Shown: positions 46,347 to 59,900 of the stretch, in pieces
Position numbering within the stretch: position 1 is the first letter of the stretch
Layout: every line of letters starts with the position of its first letter
DNA from: CADEEN01 sp963840805
GTDB lineage: Bacteria; Pseudomonadota; Gammaproteobacteria; Burkholderiales; Burkholderiaceae_C
Length of the DNA stretch: 64,000 bases
Assembly (NCBI GenBank): GCA_963840805.1
Contig: CAWJAJ010000011.1
Coordinates: forward strand, 637,824 to 701,823
Direction of reading: 5' to 3'
Made by a program: the position numbers and the translations under genes
The notes under the pieces: model-generated
What the model saw: only the letters and a program-made list of their open reading frames with translations
What the model was told of the DNA's origin: nothing
Databases searched by the model: none

Positions 46347-47768
46347 ATGGCCTGGGTGACATCGTTCGGCGGGCGAGTGCATGCGGCGCTCGAAAGCGTG
46401 CGCGTCGCGCTCGAGCCGTTGACACGCCGCTGGTTCGGCAGCCCGCTCGACGATGCCCAGGCTGCCGAGGTCGGCCTGGCGCCGTTCGAGCTCGAGGCCG
46501 ACGCATTGATTTCGCGCCAGCGCACCTTCCGTGCCCAGACGATCGTGCGTGCCGCGTTGCTGGTCGTCGCGGCGTTGCTGCTATGGGCGGCACTGGCACG
46601 CGTCGACGAAGTCACGCGTGGTGATGCGCGGGTGATCCCGTCGCGCCAGCTGCAGGTGGTGCAGTCGCTCGACGGCGGCGTGGTGGCCGAGATCCTGGTC
46701 ACGGAAGGTCAACTGGTCGAGGCCGGCCAGTTGCTGCTGCGGGTGGACGAGACACGGGCCACCTCGGGCATGCGCGAGAGCGAAGCACAGGGCGTGGCGC
46801 TGCGCGCACGCGCGGCACGGCTGCGCGCGCTGGCCGAAGGCAAGCCGTTCCAGCCGCCGACCGCGCGCGACGACGATGAGAAGCGCACCATCCAGGAGGA
46901 GCGCCAGCTCTACGAGTCGCGGCTGTCGGAGCTGTCGACGCAACTGTCGATCAACCGCCAGCAGCTGGCGCAGCGACAACAGGAATTGACCGAGATGCAG
47001 GCGCGCCGTTTTGCAGCGCTGCGTGGACTCGAACTGGCGCAACAGGAGTTGGCGCAGACGCGCCCGCTGCTCGCGACCGGCGCGGTGTCGCAGGTCGACA
47101 TCCTGCGCCTGGAGCGCGATGTGTCCAAGAATCGCGGGGATGCGGAGCAGGCCAGCGCGCAGATCGCGCGCGTGCAGGCCGCCATCGGCGAATCGCAGCG
47201 CAAAGCGCAGGAAACCGAGCTGACCTTTCGCAACGAGGCGCGGCGCGAGTTGGCGGAGTCGATGGGCAAGTTGAACGCGTTGAACGAGGGCGCGGTGGCG
47301 CTTGCCGACCGCGTTTCGAAGGCGCAGGTCAAGAGCCCGGTGCGCGGCCGCGTGCAGCGCCTGCTGGCCAATACCGTCGGCGGCGTGGTGCAGCCGGGCA
47401 AGGACATTGTCGAGATCGTGCCACTGGACGACACCCTGGTGCTCGAGGCGCGTGTGGCGCCGAAGGACATCGCCTTCATCCGACCCGGCCAGGGCGCAAC
47501 GGTCAAGTTCACCGCCTACGATTTCGCGATCTACGGCGGCCTCGATGCCAACGTCGAGAACATCAGCCCCGACACCGTGGTCGACGAACGCGGCAATGCG
47601 TTCTACCTGGTGCGGGTGCGCACCAGGCACGCCGGCTTCAACGACAAGCTGCCGATCATCCCCGGCATGACCGCCGAGGTGGATGTGCTGACGGGCAAGA
47701 AGTCCGTGCTGTCGTACCTGCTCAAGCCGGTGCTCAAGGTGCAGGCGTACGCCATGCGCGAGCGCTGA
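46347..47768 (+). CDS. HlyD family type I secretion adaptor (LapC-like)
   Basis: 473 aa periplasmic adaptor linking the ABC exporter to an outer-membrane channel. One membrane helix (IVRAALLVVAALLLWAALAR) is followed by a biotinyl-lipoyl-like strand (GGVVAEILVTEGQLVEAGQL), a long coiled coil of about 150 residues (ERQLYESRLSELSTQLSINR and on), and a beta-barrel/HlyD C-terminal region (PGKDIVEIVPLDDTLVLEAR). It starts one base after the ATPase stop and is surely cotranscribed with it. Confidence 0.93.
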   Translation: MAWVTSFGGRVHAALESVRVALEPLTRRWFGSPLDDAQAAEVGLAPFELEADALISRQRTFRAQTIVRAALLVVAALLLWAALARVDEVTRGDARVIPSRQLQVVQSLDGGVVAEILVTEGQLVEAGQLLLRVDETRATSGMRESEAQGVALRARAARLRALAEGKPFQPPTARDDDEKRTIQEERQLYESRLSELSTQLSINRQQLAQRQQELTEMQARRFAALRGLELAQQELAQTRPLLATGAVSQVDILRLERDVSKNRGDAEQASAQIARVQAAIGESQRKAQETELTFRNEARRELAESMGKLNALNEGAVALADRVSKAQVKSPVRGRVQRLLANTVGGVVQPGKDIVEIVPLDDTLVLEARVAPKDIAFIRPGQGATVKFTAYDFAIYGGLDANVENISPDTVVDERGNAFYLVRVRTRHAGFNDKLPIIPGMTAEVDVLTGKKSVLSYLLKPVLKVQAYAMRER

Positions 47769-47995
47769 TCTGTCGCACAAGTCCCTCCGCGCAAGCCGGG
47801 CTCAAGTTCACGGCGCGTCGGCCGATACACCGACGGCCACCAACTTGCCCACGGCGATCAGCGGCACGCGCGCAGCGTCACAAACAGTTGCATCGAGTGA
47901 AGCCGTTCACGGTGCGCGCGTCCTGTGTACCGCGCCAGGCGCAACACCGCCGGTATCCTCGAAGAGCACATTGAATCCCCTTTGAAAGCCCGTCC
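47769..47995 (+). promoter_or_regulatory. 227-bp gap ahead of the giant adhesin gene
   Basis: No gene is seen. It may hold a promoter for the adhesin, separate from the secretion genes. The ribosome binding site is weak (TTTGAAAGCCCGTCC before the ATG). I see no convincing -35/-10 pair and no recognisable regulator site. Confidence 0.3.
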
Positions 47996-50900
47996 ATGGC
48001 CAGCACCCACATCACCCCCCGCGGCATCGTCCTCAACATCTGGGGCAAGGCCTATATCCGCGGCGCGGACGGTCAATGGCGACCCCTGAAGCTCGGCGAG
48101 TTGGTGAACTCGACCGACGCGCTGCTGACCGAGCAGGATTCGATCGTGCTGATGAGCAACGATCAGGGCGAGTTGCGCGCCATGACCGCCGTGCCGACCG
48201 ATGTCGATCGCGTCATCGCCTCGCTCGACAGCAACGACCCGCAGGCCGCGACGGCAGCGGGCCTGGCCGGTGGTGGCGGTGGCGCGCTCGAGGCCGGCCT
48301 GCGCGTCGAGCGCGTGGTCGAGGGTGTCGACGCAGTCTCGCTGACGGCGACCTTGGCCGCCTTGGCGGCGGAAGCCGGGCGCATCACACGCAGTGACGCA
48401 ACCGAGACGATCACCCCCGCGGCCCTGACGGCCGCCTCGTCGAGCATCGCCGCTGTCGAGGAGGGCGGCAGCGTGGCCCTCGGGCTGTCGGCACCGACCG
48501 GCGGCGGGACGCTGCAGGTGGTGGTGACCCAGGTGCCGTCGATCGGCCAGGTGGTGTCGGCGGCCGGTGCCGTGGTGGTGGCCGGCAGCGTGCTTGCGCC
48601 CGACGACCTGCCGGGGCTGAGCTACGTGCCGCCGGCCGACTATGACGGCCAGACGCCCATTGCGCCGTTCACCTACAGTGTGAACAACGGCACATCCAGC
48701 GCCAGCGGCAGCACGCTGATCAGCCTGGCGGCGACCAACGACGCCCCCGTGGCCCAGCCGGGTACGGCCAGCGGTAACGAAGACGCGACGATCGCAGTGG
48801 CCCTCGGCGCCTCCGACATCGACGGCAACGTCGTCAGCTACAGCGTGACCACGCTGCCCGCCAATGGCACGTTGCTGCTGGCCGATGGCGTGACCGTCGT
48901 GCGGGCCGACCAAGCACTCACGCCGGCCCAGGCGGCGACGCTGCTGTTCCGCCCGGCGGCCGACTTCAACGGCGCCGACGGCTTCAGCTTCACCGTCACC
49001 GACGACGGCGGTGCAAGCTCCGCACCGGCGACGCTGGTGATCGCGGTCGCCGCGATCAACGATGCGCCGGTGGCGGTGGCCGACAACGTCAGCACGGTCG
49101 CCACGGCACCGGTGACCGTCGCCGTGCTGGTCAACGACAGCGACTTGGAAGGCAATGCCCTGTCGCTGGCCGGTGCCAGCGTCGGCGCTGCGCTCGGCAG
49201 CGTGGTCGTCAATGCCGATGGCAGCCTGACCTTTACCGCTGCGCCCGGCGTCAGCGGCAATGTCGCAATCACCTACTCCGTGAGCGATGGCCAGGGTGGC
49301 AGCGCCACGGGCACGCTGACGGTCGCCGTCGCGCTTGCGGCCAGCATCAGCGTCGATGCGCCGGCGCTCAGCAACGACAGCACGCCACTGATCACCGGCA
49401 GCACCAACCTGCCGCCGGGCTCGAGCGTGACGCTCACCGTCACCGATGGCAATGGCGCCGTGCAGACCTTCACCGCCACCGTCCAGGCCGATGGCAGCTA
49501 CGGCGCCGCAGTGCCGGCCGCCTTGGTCGACGGCCCGTACAGCGTCACTGCCAGCGTCACGCCGCCGGCCGGCGGCAGCGCCTCGGCCACGGACGGCGGC
49601 AGCATCGACACCAATGCACCGGCGTTGACGGTCGACGCACCGGGCCTCGACAACGACGCGACACCGACCATCACCGGCACCAGCGACCTGCCCGCCGGCG
49701 CGACCGTCATGCTGACCGTGACCGATGCCAACGGCGCGGTGCAGAACTTCAGCGCGAGCGTGCAGCCCGGCGGCGGCTTCAGTGCCGATGTGCCGGCCGC
49801 GCTCGCGCAAGGCAATTACAGCGTCGTCGCCACCGCCAGCGACGCCGCCGGCAACACCGCCAGCGCCAGCGACGACGGCACGGTCGACACCGTCGCACCG
49901 GCCTTGACGGTCGATGCGCCCGCACTCGGCAACGACAACACGCCGACGATCACCGGCACCACCGATCTGCCCGCCGGCGCGACCGTCACGCTCACCATCA
50001 CCGACGTGCTCGGTGCGGTGCAAACCGTCTCTGCCAGCGTGCAGGCCGACGGCACCTACCGTGCCGACGTGCCCGCGGCGCTCGCCGAAGGGTCTTACAC
50101 GGTCGTGGCCTCGGCCACCGACGCGGCCGGCAACGGCGCGGCCGCCAGCGACAGCGGCGTGATCGACCTGACGCCGCCGACGCTGAGCGTCGCCGCCCCT
50201 GCGGTGACCAACGACAGCACACCGACGATCACCGGCACCACCGACCTGCCCGCCGGATCGATCGTCACGCTTGCCGTCACCGATGCGAATGGCTTGGTGC
50301 AGGTCTTTACCGCCATCGTGCAGGTGGGCGGCACCTTCAGTGCCGACGTGCCCAGCGCGCTGGCCCAAGGCAGCTACAGCGTGGCGGCGACAGCCACCGA
50401 CCCTGCGGGCAACAACGCCGACGCCAATGCCAGCGGCGCAATCGATACCAACGCACCGTCGCTGAGCATCGATGCGCCGGCCCTGACCAATGACAGCACG
50501 CCGACGATCAGCGGCACGACCGACCAACCCAGCGGCTCGACGGTGACGATCACCGTCACCGACGCGCTCGGTGCCGTGCAGACCCTCAGTGCCACCGTGC
50601 AGCCCGGCGGCACCTACAGCGTCGACGTGCCCACGGCCCTTGCCGAAGGCACCTACACGGTCGACGCGACGATCACCAGCGCGGCCGGCAGCAGCGCCAA
50701 TGCCAACGACAGCGGCGCCATCGACGTCACCCCGCCTGCCGCCGGCCTGACGCTCGACGCCGTCACCGCCGACAACACCGTCAATCCCGGCGAGGCCACC
50801 GCGAGCATCACGATCACCGGCACGGTAAGCGGCGATGTCCGGATCGGCGACACCGTGACGCTGATCGTCAACGGCAACCCGACCAGCGGCACGGTGCTGG

Positions 50901-53900
50901 CCGGCAACCGGTTCGCCATCGACGTCGCAGGCGCCGACCTGCTGGCCGATGCCGACCGCCGCATCGACGCCTCGGTCACGACCGCCGATGCTGCCGGCAA
51001 TGCCACCACGGCCACCACGACACGCGACTACCTGGTCAACTTCCCACCCGTGGCCAACGCCGACGCCCTGCTGGCCACCGAAGACACGGCCGCGACCTAC
51101 GGCGCCGCGCAGCTGCTGGGCAATGACAGCGACGCCGACGGCAATGCGCTTTCGATCGCCAGCGTGACCAGTGGCACCGGCGGCACCGCCGTGCTCAACG
51201 GTGATGGCACGGTCACGTTCACGCCGAATGCCGATTTCAACGGAACGGCCGACTTCAGCTACACGGTCACCGACGGCACGCTGGTTTCCAGCGCCACCAC
51301 GGTCACGGTCAGCGTGGCCGCGGTCAATGACCTGCCGATCACCACCGATGCCACCGCCGGCACCGGCGAGAACACCGTGCTGGCCAGTAGCGTGCCTGCC
51401 GCGACCGATGTCGACGGCACCATCGCCAGCTACGCGCTGGTCTCCGGCCCCGCCAGCGGCTCGCTGAGCTTCAACCCCGACGGCACCTACTCGTTCAACC
51501 CGGGCGCGGCCTTCGACGACCTGGCCGCCGGCGCCACGCGCCAAGTCAGCTTCACCTACACCGCCACCGACAACAACGGCGGCGTGAGTGCGCCGGCCAC
51601 GGTGACGATCACCGTGACCGGCACCAACGACCTGCCGATCGCGAGCAACGCCTTGGCCGGCACCGGCGAGAACGCCGTGCTGGCCTCCAGCGTGCCTGCA
51701 GGCTCGGATGTCGACGGCACGGTCGCGAGCTACGCCCTGGTCACGGGTCCGGCCAGCGGCTCGCTCACGTTCAACCCCGACGGCACCTACTCGTTCAACC
51801 CGGGCGCGGCCTTCGACGACTTGGCGGTCGGCGCCACGCGCGACGTCAGCTTCACCTACACCGCCACCGACAACAACGGCGGTGTCAGGCCCCGGCCACG
51901 GTGACGATCACCGTGACCGGCACCAACGACCTGCCGATCGCGAGCGACACGACCGCCGGCACCGGCGAGAACGCCGTGCTTGCCTCCAGCGTGCCTGCCG
52001 CGACCGATGTCGACGGCACCATCGCGAGCTACTCTCTGGTCACGGGTCCGGCCAGCGGCTCGCTCACCTTCAACCCCGACGGCACCTACTCGTTCAACCC
52101 GGGCGCGGCCTTCGACGACCTGGCCGTCGGCGCCACGCGCGACGTCAGCTTCACCTACACCGCCACCGACAACAACGGCGGTGTCAGCACCCCGGCCACG
52201 GTGACGATCACCGTGACCGGCACCAACGACCTGCCGATCGCGAGCGACACGACCGCCGGCACCGGCGAGAACGCCGTGCTGGCCACCAGCGTGCCCGCGG
52301 CGACCGATGTCGACGGCACCATCGCCAGCTACTCTCTCGTCACGGGTCCGGCCAGCGGCTCGCTCAGCGTTCAACCCCGACGGCACCTACTCGTTCAACC
52401 CCGGCGCGGCCTTCGACGACCTGGCCGCCGGCGCCACGCGTCGACGTCAGCTTCACCTACACCGCCACCGACAACAACGGCGGCGTGAGTGCGCCGGCCA
52501 CGGTGACGATCACCGTGACCGGCACCAACGACCTGCCGATCGCGAGCGACACGACCGTTGGTACCGGCGAGAACGCCGTGCTGGCCTCCAGCGTGCCTGC
52601 CGCGACCGATGCCGACGGCACCATCGCCAGCTACGCGCTGCTCAGCGGCCCCGCCAGCGGCTCGCTCACGTTCAACCCCGACGGCACCTACTCGTTCAAC
52701 CCCGGTGCGGCCTTCGACGACCTGGCCGCCGGCGCCACGCGCGACGTCACCTTCACCTACACCGCCACCGACAACAACGGCGGCGTCGAGTGCGCCGGCC
52801 ACGGTGACGATCACCGTCACCGGCACCAACGATGGGCCGGTGGCGACTGCAGACGCGCTGTTCACCAGCGAAGACAGCGCCCTGACGATTCCTGCGGCCA
52901 CGCTGCTGGGCAACGACACCGACATCGACGGTGGCACGCTCAGCATCACGAGTGTGCAAGGTGCCGTCAACGGCACCGTGGCGCTCGTCGGTGGCAACGT
53001 CGTGTTCACCCCGGCAGGCAACTACAACGGCCCGGCGTCATTCACGTACACGGTCGCCGACGGCAATGGCGGCAACTCGACGGCATCGGTGAACATCACC
53101 GTCACGCCAGTGAACGATGCACCGGCGGCGATTGCGGGTGCATTGACCACGCCCGAAGACACATCGGTCGGCGTCAACCTCGCCGGTACCGACGTCGACG
53201 GCACGATCGCCAGCGTGACGGTCACGGGCCTGCCGATCACCGGCACGCTGTTCCTGGCCGACGGCATCACGCCGGTCGTGGCTGGCAGCGCACTCACCCC
53301 CGCGCAAGCGGCCAGCCTGGTCTACACACCCGGCGTGAACGCGAGCGGCAGCGTCAGCCTGCAGTTCACGGTCACCGACGACGACGGCACCACATCGCCA
53401 GCCGTCACGACGACGATCAACGTCACGCCGGTCAATGACGCGCCGACCGCGGTGGCCGATGCGCGCGGCGTCGTCGAAGGCGCCACTTCGGCGTTGAGCG
53501 CGGTGCTTGCCAACGACAGCGATGTCGAAGGTTCGCCGCTCTCGGCTGTCAGCTTTGCTGCCAGCCCGGCAGGCACGGTGGTCGCCGTCAATGGGATCAA
53601 CACGGTCACCACCGCACTCGGCGGCACGGTGACGATGAACACCGACGGCTCGTTCAGCTACACGGCACCGGTGGTCACGCACGACGCGGCCAACACGCCG
53701 GTCGTCGACACCTTCGTCTACCGCGCGAGCGACGGCACGGACAGCAGCGCCTGGACCACCGTCACACTGAACCTGAACGACACGACGCCGATCGCAGCCA
53801 ACGAAAACGGCACCGTCGCCTGGAGCACGGCACTGACGGGCAACCTGCTCGCCAACGACACCGCCGTCGATGCACCGAAGGCCCTGTTGAGCATCAACGG

Positions 53901-56900
53901 CACGCCGATCGCCGCGTCCGGCACGACAACGATCACGACAGCCAACGGCATCCTGGTCGCCGCCGCCGATGGCTCGTTCACGTACACCTCAACGGTTTCC
54001 GCCACGGCGACGGCCACCGGCAACAACGAAGCCACGTTCCGCGCCAGCCTCGACGGCTTGTGGGGATTCACGGATACGGCCTGGGCGAGTGGCCAGAACC
54101 TGAGTGCCGCTGCGCTCGCGGCCCAACCCGACCTGATCAATTTCCAGGGCGGCAGCAAGCCCGGCCTCGAGGTCGGCAACGCCGGCATCGTGTTCGGCGA
54201 GAGCCTGATCCTGCGCCTGCCCGAATCGACAACGCAGGCCACGCTGGCGCTGAACGCGCTCAACTTATCGCAGCCCACAGCGACCTGGTCCACCTACGAC
54301 GCAGGCGGCCTGCTCGTGGCCAGCGGCATCTTCGGCCCTGGGACATCAAACGGTTCGACGTCGCTCCAGACCATCCTCAGCGCAACGCCGTTCACGTACC
54401 TGCGGCTGTCCAATACGGAGTCCGGCGGCCAGGGCTACGCGCTGGCGTCGGTGGAATACGCGCGCTCGACATCGAACCACATCGACCAGTTCAACTACAC
54501 GATGCGCGATGCCGACGGCGACTTCGCCTCTGCATCGTTTGCCGTACAACCTGGCGGATCGACAGCATTCAACGTGCCCCCGTCCACGGGCGGCGTACCG
54601 AGTGCAGCAAACGATGCGCTCAACATGAGCGAGGACGTCCAGTTCTTCGGCTCGGTGGCCGGCAACGACACACCATCCGCCGACGGCGGCAACGTCTGGG
54701 CACTGACGGGCGCGCCCGCACACGGCACCCTCGCGTTCAGCGCCGACGGCAGCTTCATTTACACCCCGGCCACCAACTACAACGGTGCCGACAGCTTCGG
54801 CTACAGCATCACGGACGCTGACGGCTCGGTGTCGAACGCCACGGTGACGATCGGCGTCGCCCCCGTCAATGATGTCCCGGCTCTGGCGAACGACGCCGCG
54901 TCGACCGACGAGGACACGCCGCTTACTATGACGGTGGCCGCGCTGCTGGCCAACGCCAGCGACACCGATGGCGACGCGCTGACGATCACGTCCGTGCAGG
55001 GTGCTGTCAATGGCACCGTGGCGCTCGTGGGTGGCGACGTGGTGTTCACGCCCGCCACGAATTACAGCGGCCCGGCCAGTTTCACCTACACGGCCAGCGA
55101 CGCCATCGGCATCACGGCGACGGCAACGGTCAACATCACCGTCAATCCAGTGAACGACGCGCCGGTGGCACACGACGACGCGCTGTCGATGAGCGAAGAC
55201 ACCGCGCTGACGATCGCCCCGGCCACGCTGCTGGCCAACGACAGTGATGTCGACGGCAACGCACTATCGATTGCCAGCGTGCAGGACGCCGTCAACGGCA
55301 GCGTGGCGCTGGTGGGCGGCGATATCGTCTTCACACCCGCGGCCAACTTCAACGGTCCAGCGAGCTTCACCTACACCCTCAACGACGGCAACGGCGGCAC
55401 TTCCACGGCCACCGTCAACCTCACTGTCAATGCCGTCAATGACGCGCCTGTCGCCGCCGGCGACAACGTTGCCGCCGCCGAAGACACGGCACTGACGCTC
55501 GACCCGGCCGCCCTGCTCGTCAACGACACCGACGTCGATGGCGATGGGCTGACGATCACCACCGTCCAGAGCGCCGTGAACGGCAGCGTCGCGTTGGTGG
55601 GCGGAGACATCGTGTTCACACCCACGGCCAATTACACCGGCCCGGCGAGCTTCACTTACACCATCGGCGACGGCAACGGCGGCAGTTCGACGGCCACCGT
55701 CAACGTCCTCGTCGGCGCCGCGAACGACCCGCCGGTGGCCAACCCCGACACGCTGACCGCCACCGAAGACACCCCGGTGACCTACACCGCCGCGCAGCTG
55801 CTGGGCAACGACACCGACGCCGAGGGCAGCCCGCTGGCCATCGCCGGCGTCACCAGCGGCACCGGCGGCAGCGCAGTACGCAACGCCGATGGTACGGTCA
55901 CGTTCACACCCAACGCCGACTTCAACGGCACGGCCGACTTCACCTACACCGCCACCGACAACAACGGCGGCGTCAGCGCGCCCGCCACGGTGACGATCAC
56001 CGTCACCGGCAGCAACGACGCGGCCGTGCTCAGCTCGGCCACGGTGGCCCTGACCGAGACCGATGCGGTGCTCACCGCCAGCGGCTCGCTGAGCATCTCC
56101 GACGTCGACAGCGCGGCCACTTTCAACGCCGCCACCCTGGTGGGCACCTACGGCAGCCTGAGCCTGGATGCGGCCGGCGCCTGGACCTACACCGCCAGCT
56201 CGGCGCACGACGCGTTCGTCGCCGGCACCACCTACCAAGACCTGTTCACCGTCACCAGCGCCGACGGCACCTCCTCCACCGTCACCGTCAACATCCTGGG
56301 CAGCAACGACGCGGCCGTGCTCAGCTCGGCCACGGTGGCCCTGACCGAGACCGATGCGGTGCTCACCGCCAGCGGCTCGCTGAGCATCTCCGACGTCGAC
56401 AGCGCGGCCACTTTCAACGCCGCCACCCTGGTGGGCACCTACGGCAGCCTGAGCCTGGATGCGGCCGGCGCCTGGACCTACACCGCCAGCTCGGCGCACG
56501 ACGCGTTCGTCGCCGGCACCACCTACCAAGACCTGTTCACCGTCACCAGCGCCGACGGCACCTCCTCCACCGTCACCGTCAACATCCTGGGCAGCAACGA
56601 CGCGGCCGTGCTCAGCTCGGCCACGGTGGCCCTGACCGAGACCGATGCGGTGCTCACCGCCAGCGGCTCGCTGAGCATCTCCGACGTCGACAGCGCGGCC
56701 ACTTTCAACGCCGCCACCCTGGTGGGCACCTACGGCAGCCTGAGCCTGGATGCGGCCGGCGCCTGGACCTACACCGCCAGCTCGGCGCACGACGCGTTCG
56801 TCGCCGGCACCACCTACCAAGACCTGTTCACCGTCACCAGCGCCGACGGCACCTCCTCCACCGTCACCGTCAACATCCTGGGCAGCAACGACGCGGCCGT

Positions 56901-59900
56901 GCTCAGCTCGGCCACGGTGGCCCTGACCGAGACCGATGCGGTGCTCACCGCCAGCGGCTCGCTGAGCATCTCCGACGTCGACAGCGCGGCCACTTTCAAC
57001 GCCGCCACCCTGGTGGGCACCTACGGCAGCCTGAGCCTGGATGCGGCCGGCGCCTGGACCTACACCGCCAGCTCGGCGCACGACGCGTTCGTCGCCGGCA
57101 CCACCTACCAAGACCTGTTCACCGTCACCAGCGCCGACGGCACCTCCTCCACCGTCACCGTCAACATCCTGGGCAGCAACGACGCGGCCGTGCTCAGCTC
57201 GGCCACGGTGGCCCTGACCGAGACCGATGCGGTGCTCACCGCCAGCGGCTCGCTGAGCATCTCCGACGTCGACAGCGCGGCCACTTTCAACGCCGCCACC
57301 CTGGTGGGCACCTACGGCAGCCTGAGCCTGGATGCGGCCGGCGCCTGGACCTACACCGCCAGCTCGGCGCACGACGCGTTCGTCGCCGGCACCACCTACC
57401 AAGACCTGTTCACCGTCACCAGCGCCGACGGCACCTCCTCCACCGTCACCGTCAACATCCTGGGCAGCAACGACGCGGCCGTGCTCAGCTCGGCCACGGT
57501 GGCCCTGACCGAGACCGATGCGGTGCTCACCGCCAGCGGCTCGCTGAGCATCTCCGACGTCGACAGCGCGGCCACTTTCAACGCCGCCACCCTGGTGGGC
57601 ACCTACGGCAGCCTGAGCCTGGATGCGGCCGGCGCCTGGACCTACACCGCCAGCTCGGCGCACGACGCGTTCGTCGCCGGCACCACCTACCAAGACCTGT
57701 TCACCGTCACCAGCGCCGACGGCACCTCCTCCACCGTCACCGTCAACATCCTGGGCAGCAACGACGCGGCCGTGCTCAGCTCGGCCACGGTGGCCCTGAC
57801 CGAGACCGATGCGGTGCTCACCGCCAGCGGCTCGCTGAGCATCTCCGACGTCGACAGCGCGGCCACTTTCAACGCCGCCACCCTGGTGGGCACCTACGGC
57901 AGCCTGAGCCTGGATGCGGCCGGCGCCTGGACCTACACCGCCAGCTCGGCGCACGACGCGTTCGTCGCCGGCACCACCTACCAAGACCTGTTCACCGTCA
58001 CCAGCGCCGACGGCACCTCCTCCACCGTCACCGTCAACATCCTGGGCAGCAACGACGCGGCCGTGCTCAGCTCGGCCACGGTGGCCCTGACCGAGACCGA
58101 TGCGGTGCTCACCGCCAGCGGCTCGCTGAGCATCTCCGACGTCGACAGCGCGGCCACTTTCAACGCCGCCACCCTGGTGGGCACCTACGGCAGCCTGAGC
58201 CTGGATGCGGCCGGCGCCTGGACCTACACCGCCAGCTCGGCGCACGACGCGTTCGTCGCCGGCACCACCTACCGAGACCTGTTCACCGTCACCAGCGCCG
58301 ACGGCACCTCCTCCACCGTCACCGTCAACATCCTGGGCAGCAACGACGCGGCCGTGCTCAGCTCGGCCACGGTGGCCCTGACCGAGACCGATGCGGTGCT
58401 CACCGCCAGCGGCTCGCTGACCATCACCGACGTCGACAGCGCGGCCACTTTCAACGCCGCCACCCTGGTGGGCACCTACGGCAGCCTGAGCCTGGATGCG
58501 GCCGGCGCCTGGACCTACACCGCCAGCTCGGCGCACGACGCGTTCGTCGCCGGCACCACCTACCAAGACCTGTTCACCGTCACCAGCGCCGACGGCACCT
58601 CCTCCACCGTCACCGTCAACATCCTGGGCAGCAACGACGCGGCCGTGCTCAGCTCGGCCACGGTGGCCCTGACCGAGACCGATGCGGTGCTCACCGCCAG
58701 CGGCACGCTGACCATCACCGACGTCGACAGCGCGGCCACTTTCAACGCCGCCACCCTGGTGGGCACCTACGGCAGCCTGAGCCTGGATGCGGCCGGCGCC
58801 TGGACCTACACCGCCAGCTCGGCGCACGACGCGTTCGTCGCCGGCACCACCTACCAAGACCTGTTCACCGTCACCAGCGCCGACGGCACCTCCTCCACCG
58901 TCACCGTCAACATCCTGGGCACCAACGACGCGGCCGTGCTCAGCTCGGCCACGGTGGCCCTGACCGAGACCGATGCGGTGCTCACCGCCAGCGGCTCGCT
59001 GACCATCAGCGACGTCGACAGCGCGGCCACTTTCAACGCCGCCACCCTGGTGGGCACCTACGGCAGCCTGAGCCTGGATGCGGCCGGCGCCTGGACCTAC
59101 ACCGCCAGCTCGGCGCACGACGCGTTCGTCGCCGGCACCACCTACCAAGACCTGTTCACCGTCACCAGCGCCGACGGCACCTCCTCCACCGTCACCGTCA
59201 ACATCCTGGGCAGCAACGACGCGGCCGTGCTCAGCTCGGCCACGGTGGCCCTGACCGAGACCGATGCGGTGCTCACCGCCAGCGGCACGCTGACCATCAG
59301 CGACGTCGACAGCGCGGCCACTTTCAACGCCGCCACCCTCGTGGGCACCTACGGCAGCCTGAGCCTCGATGCGGCCGGCGCCTGGACCTACACCGCCAGC
59401 TCGGCGCACGACGAGTTCGTCGCCGGCACCACCTACCGAGACCTGTTCACGGTCACCAGCGCCGACGGCACCACCTCCACCGTCACCGTCAACATCCTGG
59501 GCACCAACGACGCGGCCGTGCTCAGCTCGGCCACGGTGGACCTGACCGAGACCGATGCGGTGCTCACCGCCAGCGGCACGCTGACGATCAGCGACGTCGA
59601 CAGCGCGGCCACTTTCAACGCCGCCACCCTCGTCGGCACCTACGGCAGCCTGAGCCTCGATGCGGCCGGCGCCTGGACCTACACCGCCAGCTCGGCGCAC
59701 GACGAGTTCGTCGCCGGCACCACCTACCGAGACCTGTTCACCGTCACCAGCGCCGACGGCACCTCCTCCACGGTCACCGTCAACATCCTGGGCACCAACG
59801 ACGCCGCCGTGCTCAGCTCGGCCACGGTGGCCCTGACCGAGACCGATGCGGTGCTCACCGCCAGCGGCACGCTGACCATCACCGACGTCGACAGCGCGGC

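Noticed and set aside
43721..46702. A 993-codon minus-strand ORF opposite the Nudix and secretion ATPase genes
   Set aside because: Same shadow-frame pattern; the plus-strand genes have every diagnostic motif.
47858..51544. A 1,228-codon minus-strand ORF opposite the adhesin start
   Set aside because: It is Gly/Arg/Val-rich without domain content, lies wholly over a well-supported gene and mirrors its repeat period.
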